Assembly (NCBI RefSeq): GCF_014649955.1
Contig: NZ_BMUA01000011.1
Span: 1-64,000, forward strand
From: Streptomyces violascens
GTDB taxonomy: Bacteria; Actinomycetota; Actinomycetes; Streptomycetales; Streptomycetaceae
Length of the DNA stretch: 64,000 bases
Direction: 5' to 3'
Below the pieces are notes generated by a model. That model did not search any database. It saw nothing but the letters and a program-made list of their open reading frames with translations, and was not told where the DNA came from. Shown here piece by piece: positions 45,969 to 55,243 of this stretch; the stretch's first letter is position 1; every line of letters begins with the position of its first letter. Position numbers and translations under genes: made by a program.

Positions 45969-46747
45969 TCACAAGGCTCGCCGCCGGCCCGGAGAGCGGT
46001 CACAAGTGACACCGTGCAGGAGGCGCCCGCAATGCAGTGCTCTGGACACGCTCGCCCGGTCCGGCGTCTGAGCTCACTGCCTCGCCCCGCGTCGACACAG
46101 GATGGTCAGGACACGTCGGTCACAAAAGTCAGGAGCCAGTCCACGGTGCAGCAGCAGTGCTGAACGTCATGCTTCCCGACAGCCAGACGCTTCTACCCCG
46201 CCACACCACCACGCGCCAAAAACCGTGCGTCAGCGCATTTCAACGCGCCCCGCGCGAACGCCGGCATGGGCGACGGCTCTCGGGAATGCGATGAGCCGAG
46301 GGCGCAGACACCGCAGGCAAACGACACACCCCGCAGCTTTGCGGTCAAGCCGCGTCAGAGACCGTCAGCAGAGCGGGTGACCATTTGCGGGCCCGGGATG
46401 GACGCAAGTGCTGGGCGCCGCCGCCCCGGCCGAACCGGTCGCGTGACGGCCTCTACTTCTGCCATCGAGGACATCGCCAGGCTCACGACGGATCATCCCC
46501 AGACAGCGGCCGAGAGGCAGGTTGCCCTACCGAATCGGCACCGAGCCAACGGGGCAGCAGCGCTGCCCCGTTGGGTGTGCGTCCAGAGGCTTCGCCCAAC
46601 ACCACTCATGGAACGCTCAGTTGGACTGTCAGTGGTGCGTGATACCCCTGGAGAGATCGCACTCTGCGGATCATGCGCGGAATATTTTTGGAAATAAAAC
46701 CGTGTATCCTCAGTGGAGTTGAAACTTGCCAGGACTGGAGGTGGACT
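45969..46747. other. Intergenic stretch with AT-rich promoter
   Basis: About 780 bases. No gene is supported; short frames at 46266-46697 (+) read as disordered sequence. The last 80 bases (around 46678-46720) are unusually AT-rich for this genome and lie just before the XRE-ImmA gene, marking a likely promoter of foreign origin. Confidence 0.5.
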
Positions 46748-47860
46748 GTGAGTGATCAGCAAGGGTTGCTGGCGGATCCCGCCATGCTTGCCCTGGCGCG
46801 CGACTCTCGGGGGTGGACCCAGTCCGAACTTGCCGAACAGATGTCGCACGTAGAGGGCAACCGCATCACGCAGGGGTACGTAAGCCGGGCCGAAGCCGGA
46901 CGCATCCCGGTCCGGGCCGAGCGGGTCCTCCTGTTCGCCGCCGCGCTTCGCTTCACACCCGAGATACTGTGCCAGGCCACTGAAACGGCCGGGGCAGGCA
47001 TCGGGCTGGTACACCACCGCAAGCGGGCCTCCCTAGGAGCCCCCGCACTGCGCCGGATCCATGCGACGCTGGCGCTCACCCGCCTCCAGGTCGAAGCAGT
47101 GACGCAGGCAGCGGCCCTCCGTCGCCCCCACCGGTTCAGGCCCATTGAGGTCAACGACTTCGACACCCCCGCGGACGCCGCGGAGACGCTGCGCGACGAG
47201 TGGAACGTTCCCATCGGTCCCATCGACGACCTGGTCACGCTCCTCGAAGACGTCGGCGCCCTGGTCGTCGTCCGCGATCTGGGCACCACCGAACTCGACG
47301 CCGTCAGCCAGTGGCCGCACGACCGGGCGCCGCTGATGCTCCTCAACTCCACTGCGCCTGGGGATCGTTCACGTTTCAGTCTCGCTCACGAGCTGGGCCA
47401 TCTGATCATGCACCGCGAGCCAGGCGAGGGACGTGCACAGGAGACCCAGGCCGACCGGTTCGCCGCCGAGTTCCTCATGCCGCACGAGGTGATCCTGAGC
47501 GAGCTCAAGCCCGGCATCGACGTCGCTCGCCTCATGGACCTCAAAGCCCGCTGGGGAGTCTCCATGGCCGCTCTCATCCGGCGGGCCGTGGACCTGGGCG
47601 TGATCAGCGAATGGCAGTACCGCACGCTCATGGTCGAGTTGTCCGCACTCGGCTACCGCACCAACGAACCAATCGTCATCCGGCGCGAGACCCCGCGCCG
47701 TATCGCTCAGGCCGTCATCCGGCTTGAGGAACAGCACCACCTCAGTGCGACCGAGACCGCTCACCTGGCGGGCCTGGGTCGTGAGGAGTTCCACGAGATC
47801 TACTTGTGCGCTTCTTCTCCGTCCGGACACAAGGACGTGCCGGACCCTTCTGCGAGGTGA
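46748..47860 (+). CDS. XRE helix-turn-helix / ImmA-IrrE peptidase fusion
   Basis: A 370-residue regulator. Residues about 12-75 form an XRE DNA-binding domain (LARDSRGWTQSELAEQMSHV ... YVSRAEAGR). The second half is an ImmA/IrrE metallopeptidase: RFSLAHELGHLIMH has HExxH-type His214-Glu215-His218, followed by ETQADRFAAEFLMP with the third ligand. Such fusions control mobile elements and toxin pairs by cleaving a repressor. The GTG follows GGAGGT. The next gene starts three bases after its stop, so it likely regulates that partner. Confidence 0.9.
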   Translation: MSDQQGLLADPAMLALARDSRGWTQSELAEQMSHVEGNRITQGYVSRAEAGRIPVRAERVLLFAAALRFTPEILCQATETAGAGIGLVHHRKRASLGAPALRRIHATLALTRLQVEAVTQAAALRRPHRFRPIEVNDFDTPADAAETLRDEWNVPIGPIDDLVTLLEDVGALVVVRDLGTTELDAVSQWPHDRAPLMLLNSTAPGDRSRFSLAHELGHLIMHREPGEGRAQETQADRFAAEFLMPHEVILSELKPGIDVARLMDLKARWGVSMAALIRRAVDLGVISEWQYRTLMVELSALGYRTNEPIVIRRETPRRIAQAVIRLEEQHHLSATETAHLAGLGREEFHEIYLCASSPSGHKDVPDPSAR

Positions 47861-47863
47861 TTC

Positions 47864-49027
47864 ATGAGCAACGCCCCCGATCCCAGGCGGCGACCGCCCG
47901 CCGTGAAGACGCTCGACCACACCGTGGCAGCGGTGCCGCTTCTGCAGGGACGTGTACTGCTACACGAACATACCCAGCCAGTTCCCCGGCCTCGTCCTGC
48001 CCTGGATGATGACCTGGGCGGCGTGGTCATGACCGGTGCCAACGCCGACACTCGAGCGTTCCAGCTCCGCGCCGACGTCGGCTTCACAGGCACACTGCTG
48101 ATCGACAGCGCCGTGTACGCCACCTACACGGCAACGGCGGAGGAGCCGTTCATGGCTCCCCCCGACGAACTGTTCGGCGCCGTGGACGACTCCTTGAACT
48201 TCCAGAAGGCTCGGGGAGCAAGCGCAGCACTGACACCCACCGGCTACATACCGCCGGCGAACTCCCGTGCCCTCAAGGCAGTACTGCGGGAAGCCAACCG
48301 GATCGAGCGAGCCGACACGCTGGTCTCCCTTCCGATCGATGTCACCTGGCTGAACCGGGAGAACATCGGCCAACTGATCGCGGTCTGCGCCAAGATCCGT
48401 CACCCGAAGGCAGTCATCCTCTTCCGTCAGTTCGACCCAATGGGACAGACGAAGGACGTCCCAGCCAACTTGCGCCGACTGTTCACCGAGGTCGAGCACA
48501 TGTCACTGCTGCGCACAGACCTCGCGGCTCTCGACGTGATGGCGCACGGCGCCCTGTGCGCCGGAATCGGCGTCCAAAGCTCGCTCCGACACGCGATACC
48601 GCCCGACGAGAAGGCCCTGATAGGCAAGCGCGGTGGCGGCCCCGCGTACCCACACATCCTGATGCCGCAGTTGATGTGCTTCAAGGGCGCCGAATTCTTG
48701 TCCAAGGTCTACGGCAATGCCGATCCGGCAACCTGCGACTGCGAGGAGTGCGACGGACGCAGCCTCGACAGCTTCTACCTCTCCGACGGTGAAACGCGGC
48801 GCGAGGCCGAGAACCACAACATCCACACCTGGAGCGCATGGGTCAACGACATGGCCAGCTACCGAACCGGCTCCGAGCGTAAGACGTGGTGGCGCAACAA
48901 ATGCGCCGCAGCCGTCGACCGCTACGCACTGGAAAACCAGCGCATCGGAGTAGGCGCGAGTCACAAGTCCGGGTTCCAAGTACCCGCACCGCTCAAAACA
49001 TGGGCGACGCTGCCCGTCGCTCCATAG
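47864..49027 (+). CDS. tRNA-guanine transglycosylase-like protein (TGT/DpdA type)
   Basis: A 387-residue protein. Its zinc site CDCEEC (Cys291, 293, 296) followed 22-25 residues later by HNIH matches the CxCxxC...HN site of queuine/archaeosine transglycosylases. Upstream strands (LIDSAVYATY, AVILFRQFDPMG, LCAGIGVQSS) fit a TIM barrel with an Asp after the strand. It is not housekeeping Tgt: the usual substrate loops are not recognisable. TGT paralogues of the DpdA type insert deazaguanine in DNA. It is coupled to the XRE-ImmA gene. The nucleic acid and base it acts on are unknown. Confidence 0.7.
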   Translation: MSNAPDPRRRPPAVKTLDHTVAAVPLLQGRVLLHEHTQPVPRPRPALDDDLGGVVMTGANADTRAFQLRADVGFTGTLLIDSAVYATYTATAEEPFMAPPDELFGAVDDSLNFQKARGASAALTPTGYIPPANSRALKAVLREANRIERADTLVSLPIDVTWLNRENIGQLIAVCAKIRHPKAVILFRQFDPMGQTKDVPANLRRLFTEVEHMSLLRTDLAALDVMAHGALCAGIGVQSSLRHAIPPDEKALIGKRGGGPAYPHILMPQLMCFKGAEFLSKVYGNADPATCDCEECDGRSLDSFYLSDGETRREAENHNIHTWSAWVNDMASYRTGSERKTWWRNKCAAAVDRYALENQRIGVGASHKSGFQVPAPLKTWATLPVAP

Positions 49028-49041
49028 CCAAATGCACCCCC

Positions 49042-49659
49042 TCAGGGGAGCTGACAGTGGACGTCTTCCAGGAATTTCCAGCCAGCAACCGTATGGCGCT
49101 TGCGTACGAAGGGGCTGGGTGGCACAACAACCTCGACCGCATCCCCCTGGACGTGGAGCAATCCGATGCCATAGAAGTCAGCACGCATCACCGCCTCGTC
49201 CTTGCGCCGCAACGCGCCATCGATCAATACGGAACGAGCAGTGAATGGCGTGAACCGCTCGGCCCGCTCCATCGCCGATTCCCAGCTGCGTCCGGGCACG
49301 AACACCATGTCGACATGGACCGGCTGGGTTGCCAGACGGGTAATCAATCCGTCGCGTCGGACCACCGCCCCCTTCGGCAGGCACTTCAACGCTCGGCGTT
49401 CCCTGCCGTTCAGTGATCCGGCAGGAACAGGCTCGCCGAGCGGCAGCGCCATCAAGAGGTTCAGGGCATCCGGTCGCGTCAGGGGTGGCATACCCGCAGC
49501 CGCCCGTCGCTCCCGCTCTCGCGCCTCGAATCGGTAGGCCGCAACGACCTTCGCCCCCTCGGCTTCAACAACCGCCAGGCTCGCATCGCGGGGTACGAGT
49601 TCGCCGGGAGCCAGCGCTCCCGCAACCACACCCAAGGGCTCTCGTGCCGCGATTGCCAT
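49042..49659 (-). CDS. Hypothetical protein, convergent with TGT-like gene
   Basis: A 205-residue open frame ending 15 bases from the TGT-like gene. It reads as a soluble mixed alpha/beta protein (VVAAYRFEARERERRAAAG, LITRLATQPVHVDMVFVPG, WKFLEDVHCQLP). No family was recognised. Ribosome site before the ATG is weak. The convergent placement in a mobile segment leaves open a link with the neighbouring pair. Confidence 0.5.
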   Translation of the reverse strand: MAIAAREPLGVVAGALAPGELVPRDASLAVVEAEGAKVVAAYRFEARERERRAAAGMPPLTRPDALNLLMALPLGEPVPAGSLNGRERRALKCLPKGAVVRRDGLITRLATQPVHVDMVFVPGRSWESAMERAERFTPFTARSVLIDGALRRKDEAVMRADFYGIGLLHVQGDAVEVVVPPSPFVRKRHTVAGWKFLEDVHCQLP

Positions 49660-50404
49660 CGACCAACCCGCTCTCGTACTGCACCGACGCTCTCCCCAGC
49701 AGGGCTGTACGCGCTCATCCTTATCGCTTGCCCCGCGCCACCGGAAGCAGCCTCAACCACAAAACCAACAGATCTCAACCGGCCCTAGACACGGGAACGC
49801 ATCCAAACGAATGCCAAGGCTATTACGGACACTCGTGCGATCATCGGCCGCCTCTCCAGATAGCTCCTCATTGGTCATCCGACGCCCACTTGCTGCACTA
49901 TCTGCCCCCGCAACAGGCCACGGCGGACGACTGCGATCGTAGCCATCCCGCACCACGACGCCTACAGTTGTTCGAATTCTTGGGCCACCACGACCTGCCG
50001 GAAGCATCTCCTCCCAAGCCGCCGCCGACCAGCGCCGCGCCTTCGACCTCGCAGACAGAACCCCCGCCGAAACAGACCGACGGGGGTCAGCATCTGTCAC
50101 GCCCGTGTCACCAACAGCGTTGACGCGGCTGGACAGCAAGATCTCAACTCGGTCAAACGCTCCCGATCTGGACCACATGGACGCCAGAAGACGGCTTCGC
50201 CCACCTGTGCCATGTGGTACCCAGCGAGGGACCCACGACCAGGACAGGAGCGTCTTCTGGCCCGTCAACGCGGTATTGCAGGGTGTTCTTCGGTGTCTCG
50301 CTCACCCGCACGACCCTCTCATCTGTCACGACAGCCCCTATAAGCGGGGCATGTCTGTATCGGTCGACCAGGTGGAACGCTCGGTGCTCGCGTGGTCACC
50401 TGAA
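49660..50404. other. Gene-poor stretch
   Basis: About 745 bases with lower coding bias than its surroundings. No supported gene, RNA or repeat was seen; probably decayed sequence at the edge of the mobile region. Confidence 0.5.
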
Positions 50405-51577
50405 TCAGGACACTCCCGCTGTCTCCCATCTCGACTCGTGCTCGTACTCGTACTCGTACTCAAAGAGGTAGCTGATCTGTCCGGGCTCGGGCTTCGGGGT
50501 GAAGGAGGTGCTCTTTCTGGGGAGCGCCACTCCGGACTCGGCGCAGCGCCAGATCTGCGCAAGTGTCGGGCGGGGCAGGACGACGCCCACCTGGCCTCGT
50601 GCCGTGAGGCTGGGCAGGGCGTGGGTGTAGGAGAAGGGGCGTTCCACCGACGGGGCCGCGCACAGTTCCGGGATGAGCACATGGGTGGCGAGCGCCGCGT
50701 CAAGGTCGTGCCACTGCCGGGGCAGTTCCCGCAGTCGGCTGTCGGTCAGGGACGGGCAGATCTGTGAGACCTCCCATGCCTGGCCTTCCGCGCACAGGAC
50801 CAGGTGTCCGGGGTGCGGGGGCTCGAACGGGGTCGGGAGCCGGCGGACGCGGGCGAAGCGTGACGCCGTACGGACGGCTTGTCCGATGTCGATGTCCGGC
50901 ACCGTCCGGTGGATCGCCGCGAGCTTGGGAGGGAAGCGCGAGGAGTCCACGGCGAGGGCGAGGATGCGGCTTGCCGGGCCCGAGTCGTCGTTGCTCTTGT
51001 TCCGGTGGAAGCGCAGTGCGGCCTCCAGACGGTGGTGTCCGTCGGCCACCAACAAGTGCGGATCCGCGAGCCGTAGGGCCTGGGCGATCGGTTCGGGGTT
51101 GTGGCAGGCCCAGATCCGTTGCTCGGTGCCGTCCCCGGCGACGGTCACCGAGTCCGGCGGGGTTGTGGCCAGGCGGTCCAGGTAGTCGCTGACGGTCCCG
51201 AGGCTCGGCGCCATGAGCAGGATGGGCTCATCGTTCCCGCCGCGGTGCCGCAGCAGCCTTTCCTACACGGCGACTTGGGCGTCTATGACGCCTTCGTGCT
51301 TGTGCAGTCGCCGTGAGGCTACGGCCGCCAGGTCCACTGCGCCCACCAGGCCGCGCTGGAGCACGGCCTGGCCGTGCCGCTGTTCGAGCATGTAGAAGTC
51401 GGGAGTGGGCGCCACCGGGAGGGCGGCGTGTCCGGCGGCCCCACGGACGAGGGTGTCTGGGTTCGGATGGGGTGCCCGGGCGCCTTTGGCTGCGCGCCCC
51501 TCCTCGGCGAGGACACCCCGGATGGGGTGGAGGAGGGGGCGGTCGACGGCCTGGGGCCGGGGTGCCGTCAACGGCAT
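50405..51577 (-). pseudogene. DUF1015 protein with in-frame amber codon
   Basis: The minus strand encodes a 390-codon DUF1015 protein interrupted by TAG at 51263-51265 (codon 105) without frame change. The family signature LLVADGHHRLEAALRFHR is intact; the first part includes FYMLEQRHG and HKHEGVIDAQ. DUF1015 includes SerK-type free-serine kinases. The ATG at 51577 follows AAGGA and overlaps the Nudix gene by ten bases. The tail encodes a Tyr-Glu repeat from CTCGTA units (50436-50460). Either a nonsense mutation, a read error, or readthrough; a shorter product from an ATG at 51214 is possible. Confidence 0.7.
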
Positions 51578-51972
51578 TGTCCTTGGGCGTGCAGATTGCG
51601 CAGCACGGTGACCACGGCCGGTGCGCAACGGCTGGTGTCGTGGGAGTCGACCCAGGCCAGTTCCTGGATCTCCCGCGCGGGCTTCGGCTCGCCGTTTCCG
51701 GGGCTCGTGTAGCAGTGCATGTGCAGTTGGGTGTTGTCCAGGCCGTGGGCGGTTGCGCTGACCAGCATGGCAGGAGCCAGGCCCTGTGGGGCGAGCTCGA
51801 TGGTGAGCTCTTCCCTGACCTCCCGGACCAGGGCCTGCTGGTGGCTCTCGCCCGGCTCGATCTTGCCGCCGGGCAGGTAGAAGGCGTCACGGCCGACGGA
51901 GCGTACGACGAGCAGTCGTCCGTCGCGTATGCAGATCCAGCCGACGGACTGAAGGGTGCGGGTTGCGTTCAT
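51568..51972 (-). CDS. Nudix hydrolase
   Basis: A 134-residue Nudix protein. The box GGKIEPGESHQQALVREVREELTIEL keeps Gx5Ex7REUxEE; hydrolysis of a nucleoside-diphosphate derivative is expected, substrate unknown. It overlaps the LOG gene upstream by four bases and the DUF1015 gene downstream by ten, so the three are one operon. Confidence 0.88.
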   Translation of the reverse strand: MNATRTLQSVGWICIRDGRLLVVRSVGRDAFYLPGGKIEPGESHQQALVREVREELTIELAPQGLAPAMLVSATAHGLDNTQLHMHCYTSPGNGEPKPAREIQELAWVDSHDTSRCAPAVVTVLRNLHAQGQCR

Positions 51973-52592
51973 GTCCACTTCGCTTGCGGTGGGGTCCAGG
52001 ACGACAGTTGCTGAAGAAGACTGTCGGTGTCCTTGGCGATGACGAGTCCGTCGAGGTGACGCCGGGCGAGGAAGCCCCCGTTGACCATGTCCTGCAGCAT
52101 CGCCACCAGGCTCTGCCAGCTGCCGTCGATGTCCAGCAGGGAGACCGGCTTGGTGTGCAGGCCGAGTTGGCCCCAGGTCCACACCTCGAAGAACTCCTCA
52201 AGCGTGCCGGAGCCGCCGGGGAGTGCGACGAATGCCTCCGCGAGCTCCGCCATGCGCGCCTTGCGTTCGTGCATGGTGGACACGACCTGGAGGTCGTCGA
52301 GTTCGGTGTGGGCGAGTTCGCTGTTCACGAGGGATCGGGGCATGACGCCGACGACCTTGCCGCCCGCGGCGAGGGCGGAGTCGGCGAGGACACCCATGAG
52401 CCCGACGCGCCCGCCGCCGTAGACCACGGTGATGCCCTCCTTGGCGAGGGCTGAGCCGAAGGCGCGGACCTGTTCGGCGACGGCGGGCGAGGCCCCGAGG
52501 GCGGAGCCGGTGTAGACGGCGATGCTGCGCGGGAGCGGGCGCGCGGTGGCGGGTGCTCTCGTGGTGTCGTGCGGGTGGTGAGCGTGTGTCAC
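51969..52592 (-). CDS. LOG-family nucleotide phosphoribohydrolase
   Basis: A 207-residue protein of the LOG (lysine-decarboxylase-like Rossmann) family. VYTGSALGASPAVAEQ and VVYGGGRVGLMGVLAD bind the phosphate, and PGGSGTLEEFFEV is the PGGxGTxxE catalytic motif. LOG enzymes remove ribose-5-phosphate from cytokinin nucleotides or other purine monophosphates. An N-terminal His-rich leader precedes the core. First gene of a LOG, Nudix, DUF1015 unit, suggesting nucleotide clean-up or specialised metabolism. Confidence 0.88.
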   Translation of the reverse strand: MTHAHHPHDTTRAPATARPLPRSIAVYTGSALGASPAVAEQVRAFGSALAKEGITVVYGGGRVGLMGVLADSALAAGGKVVGVMPRSLVNSELAHTELDDLQVVSTMHERKARMAELAEAFVALPGGSGTLEEFFEVWTWGQLGLHTKPVSLLDIDGSWQSLVAMLQDMVNGGFLARRHLDGLVIAKDTDSLLQQLSSWTPPQAKWT

Positions 52593-52601
52593 GGGGTGTC
52601 C

Positions 52602-52992
52602 CTACAGCAGGTCGTCGGCGGTGAATACGGAGCGGACGGGCAGACCGGCTTCGGCGATGGCGCGGCTTCCCCCGCGGTCGACGAGCAGGACCACGCCGGC
52701 CACTTCGGCTCCTTCCGCGCGCGCGGCCTCGACCGCGGTCAGGAGCGAGCCGCCGGTGGTGGAGGTGTCCTCCACCAGAAGCACCCGCCGCCCGGCCAGG
52801 TCGACTCCCTCGGTGCGGCGGCCCAGGCCGTGCTTCTTGGCTTCCTTGCGGATGGCGACGGCCGGCAGCGGCCTGCCGTTCTTGTGGGCGGCGGCCATGG
52901 CGGCGACGGCGATGGGTACAGCTCCGAGGACCAGGCCGGCGACGCAGTCGTAGTCCCAGTCCTGGGTGTGTTCCAGGACGGCGTTGCCGATC
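52602..52992 (-). pseudogene. Orotate phosphoribosyltransferase-like, N-terminus deleted
   Basis: Encodes GNAVLEHTQDWDYDCVAGLVLGAVPIA ... VAIRKEAKKHGLGR and the PRPP-binding loop LLVEDTSTTGGSLLTAV, ending FTADDLL. This is the C-terminal two thirds of a PyrE-type enzyme. The N-terminal part is lost and the frame joins a truncated MFS gene near 52992. It could only be expressed from an internal start (ATG at 52898) and would lack part of the active site. Confidence 0.7.
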
Positions 52993-53481
52993 CAGGATCA
53001 GCGCCGCCCAGTTGCTCAGGACGATGCCTCCTCCAAAGGTCACGGTGTGCACCGCCGCCAGGCGGTACAGCTCCGAGTCCTTCACGACGGACCGCCGTGC
53101 CCCCTCGGGTCCGGGGCGCACGCCCCGGCCCGGCGAAGGCGCGGTCGCCAGGCATGCGAGGAGGCCGGCCGCGGCGAATACGACGCTGGTGATCCAGACG
53201 GACCGCCATGCCAGTGCCCCTGCCACCCCGACGCCTCGCGGACCGATCCGGTCCACCAGGGCGCCGGCCGGGATCTGGCAGAGCGCGTAGGCGGCCGCGA
53301 ACGCGGTGGTGAAGATCCCCACCGTTGCGAGATCCACCCGGTAGGCGTCCGCCATCCCCGAGGCGATGGCCCCCACCGCGGTGAGCGACCAGCCGGCCAT
53401 CCCGCCCAGCAGGCAGGCAGCCGTGATGCCCCGGATCACCCCGAAACGATGACTGAGCAACTTCGCCTCAGACACACGCAT
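52990..53481 (-). pseudogene. MFS transporter remnant with internal and terminal deletions
   Basis: The ATG at 53481 opens MRVSEAKLLSHRFGVIRG, helix 1 and 2 (QIPAGALVDRIGPRGVGVAGALAW), then jumps in frame to RSVWITSVVFAAAGLLACL, a typical helix 6, and to helix 7 (LYRLAAVHTVTFGGGIVLSNWA), before fusing to the phosphoribosyltransferase remnant. Only about 165 of some 400 residues remain, so transport is not possible. It diverges from the TetR gene that probably once controlled it. Confidence 0.7.
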
Positions 53482-53632
53482 ACCTATCGCCGGCGCGGGC
53501 AAAGACAAAGTAAAGGTCTGGGCCTGCCACCGCTCCGCCAGCCGCAGAGCGAGGTCGCGGCAACGGCCGGGGTTGTGCCGGCAAGGCCCACCCCTTCTCT
53601 TCTCTCCTCCGGTCTCTCCTCCGGAACACAAA

Positions 53633-53654
53633 TGCGACGCGACGTCGCGTCGCA
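53633..53654. promoter_or_regulatory. Perfect 22-bp palindromic operator
   Basis: Arms TGCGACGCGAC and GTCGCGTCGCA abut with no spacer, 26 bases before the TetR start at 53680. Typical length and place for TetR self-control; it also faces the MFS remnant. Confidence 0.75.
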
Positions 53655-53679
53655 CATATTGGCATGGAGAATGGCTCTC

Positions 53680-54288
53680 ATGTCAAAACCGAGAGAGCGG
53701 GACCACATCGCGCTAGGCAGCGCCGAGGGGCCACGCGGACGCGAAGCAATCCTCAAAGCCACCTTGGACGTGCTGGCAGAACAGGGGTATCAGCGCCTGG
53801 CCATGGAACAGGTCGCCACCCGCGCCGGCGTCCACAAGGCGACGCTCTACCGCTGGTGGCCGTCGAAGGGGAATCTCGTCGGCTGGGCGCTGGGGGCCAC
53901 CCTGTCCACCGGCCCGGTGCCCGACACCGGAAACACCCGCGACGACCTCATCGCCTGGCTCCAGGGGACGATCTCCAACTACACCTCGACACCCGCCGGA
54001 ACGGCGCTTCCAGCCCTGTTGAGTGACCTCGCCCACGAGCCCGGCACCCTCGCAGGGTTCCGTCGGCACTTCCTGGACGAACGCCGCGCCAACTGCGAAG
54101 TCCTGATCAACCGCGGCGTGGAGCGCGGAGACATTCCGGCCGATGTCGACGTCGAGATCTTCATGGACATCCTCGCGGGACCGGTCTTCTACCGGCAGGT
54201 GGTCACAGGCGTGGTCTTCGTCGAGGATCTCCCCGAGAAAATCGTGGACCTGCTCCTGTCGGGCCGAACCCCCCGACGTACAGAGTGA
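53680..54288 (+). CDS. TetR-family regulator
   Basis: A 202-residue repressor: LAMEQVATRAGVHKATLYRWWPSKGNLV is the helix-turn-helix (about residues 38-65) and the C-terminal half (ALPALLSDLAHEPGTLAGFRRHFLDERR ... GVFVEDLPEKIVDLLL) is the ligand domain of the AcrR/TetR_C subgroup. The ATG at 53680 follows GGAGA by nine bases; an ATG three codons earlier is an alternative. A perfect palindrome lies just upstream. Its divergent MFS target is now a remnant. Confidence 0.88.
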   Translation: MSKPRERDHIALGSAEGPRGREAILKATLDVLAEQGYQRLAMEQVATRAGVHKATLYRWWPSKGNLVGWALGATLSTGPVPDTGNTRDDLIAWLQGTISNYTSTPAGTALPALLSDLAHEPGTLAGFRRHFLDERRANCEVLINRGVERGDIPADVDVEIFMDILAGPVFYRQVVTGVVFVEDLPEKIVDLLLSGRTPRRTE

Positions 54289-55243
54289 GTTGGCCTGCCC
54301 CTCGGTCAACCGGAAAACAAAGGGCGGCCCCAGGTCAACGAGCCGACTGAAACCCGCCGCGCGCGCAAGGTTCCCCCTCTCCCACCACCCAGGCACCGAG
54401 CAGTGGCATCCCGCCGAACTACCCCGACAACAACCGGGGGCGCCAGTCAGGCGAGATGGCACCAAGGGACGAGAGCGCTGCCCGCCAAAAGGCCACCGCC
54501 GTCGAGCACGCGCTCAACGAGCTTCGCGTGCAGGGGAGCATCAGCCCGGCAGATGTACGTCCCGTCCTCGTACGCATCGCCGGTCCCGTCCATCTCTCTG
54601 TGGGTGATCTGCTGGTCGCCATCGCGATGTCCAGGACGGAAGGCAGCAACTACGGCATCCGGACCGGCAATACGGCCTGCGTCACCGGGGCTGTCACCAA
54701 GGACCGCGTACGGGCTGGCGCTCGCCGCCACCGTGGTCATCGCCCTGTCGGGCTGCACCACTGATCAGCAGGATCGCGGCGGCCCCACCAGCACACTCGG
54801 CCCCACCGGAGCCCTGCGGCACCGCTTCGACACGCGCCCGTGACCGTCCCGTCGTCAGGGCACGTGGGCGTCCGGAGTTGAGCGGGGCCGGCAACACCGG
54901 AGACGTCCAGTTGGGCCCATCCACCCGCCGGCATGCCCACGGGCTGTCCGTGGGCCCTGCGGCAGATGGAGCACAACCCCTTCACCGTCTCGTACTCCAT
55001 CGCTCCGCCCCCTTCCTGAGGGACATGGCGACGAGAAGCCCAGTCCTCCTCGGCTTGGAGGCGGAGGACGAACTCGGCAACGAGTACGCGGACGGGGACG
55101 GGGACGGCGCGTTCGGCCCCGCCGCCGACGGCTCCCGCCGAGTGCCCGTCTGGTAGCCGCGGTGGTGCGGTTCGGCCTCCGGGGTGAGGACGGCGATCTG
55201 CCGGCCTCCTTCCGCCGTGGCCAGGACGTCGGCGACGATGGGT
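54289..55243. other. Gene-poor stretch before the LCP gene
   Basis: About 950 bases. Apart from a possible small gene at 54456-54764, only traces are seen: a lipobox-like ALAATVVIALSGCTTDQQ encoded around 54713-54766 (+) without a start codon, and a Cys-containing frame at 54737-55000 (-). Probably decayed. Confidence 0.4.
54456..54764 (+). CDS. Possible small hypothetical protein
   Basis: A 102-residue frame whose first 65 residues look protein-like (AARQKATAVEHALNELRVQG, SPADVRPVLVRIAGPVHLSV), mainly helical; the end is basic and disordered and may be out of frame. Ribosome site weak. No family recognised. Confidence 0.3.
   Translation: MAPRDESAARQKATAVEHALNELRVQGSISPADVRPVLVRIAGPVHLSVGDLLVAIAMSRTEGSNYGIRTGNTACVTGAVTKDRVRAGARRHRGHRPVGLHH

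Noticed and set aside
49753..50268. Minus-strand frame in the gene-poor stretch
   Set aside because: No ribosome site, no family likeness, irregular codon use.
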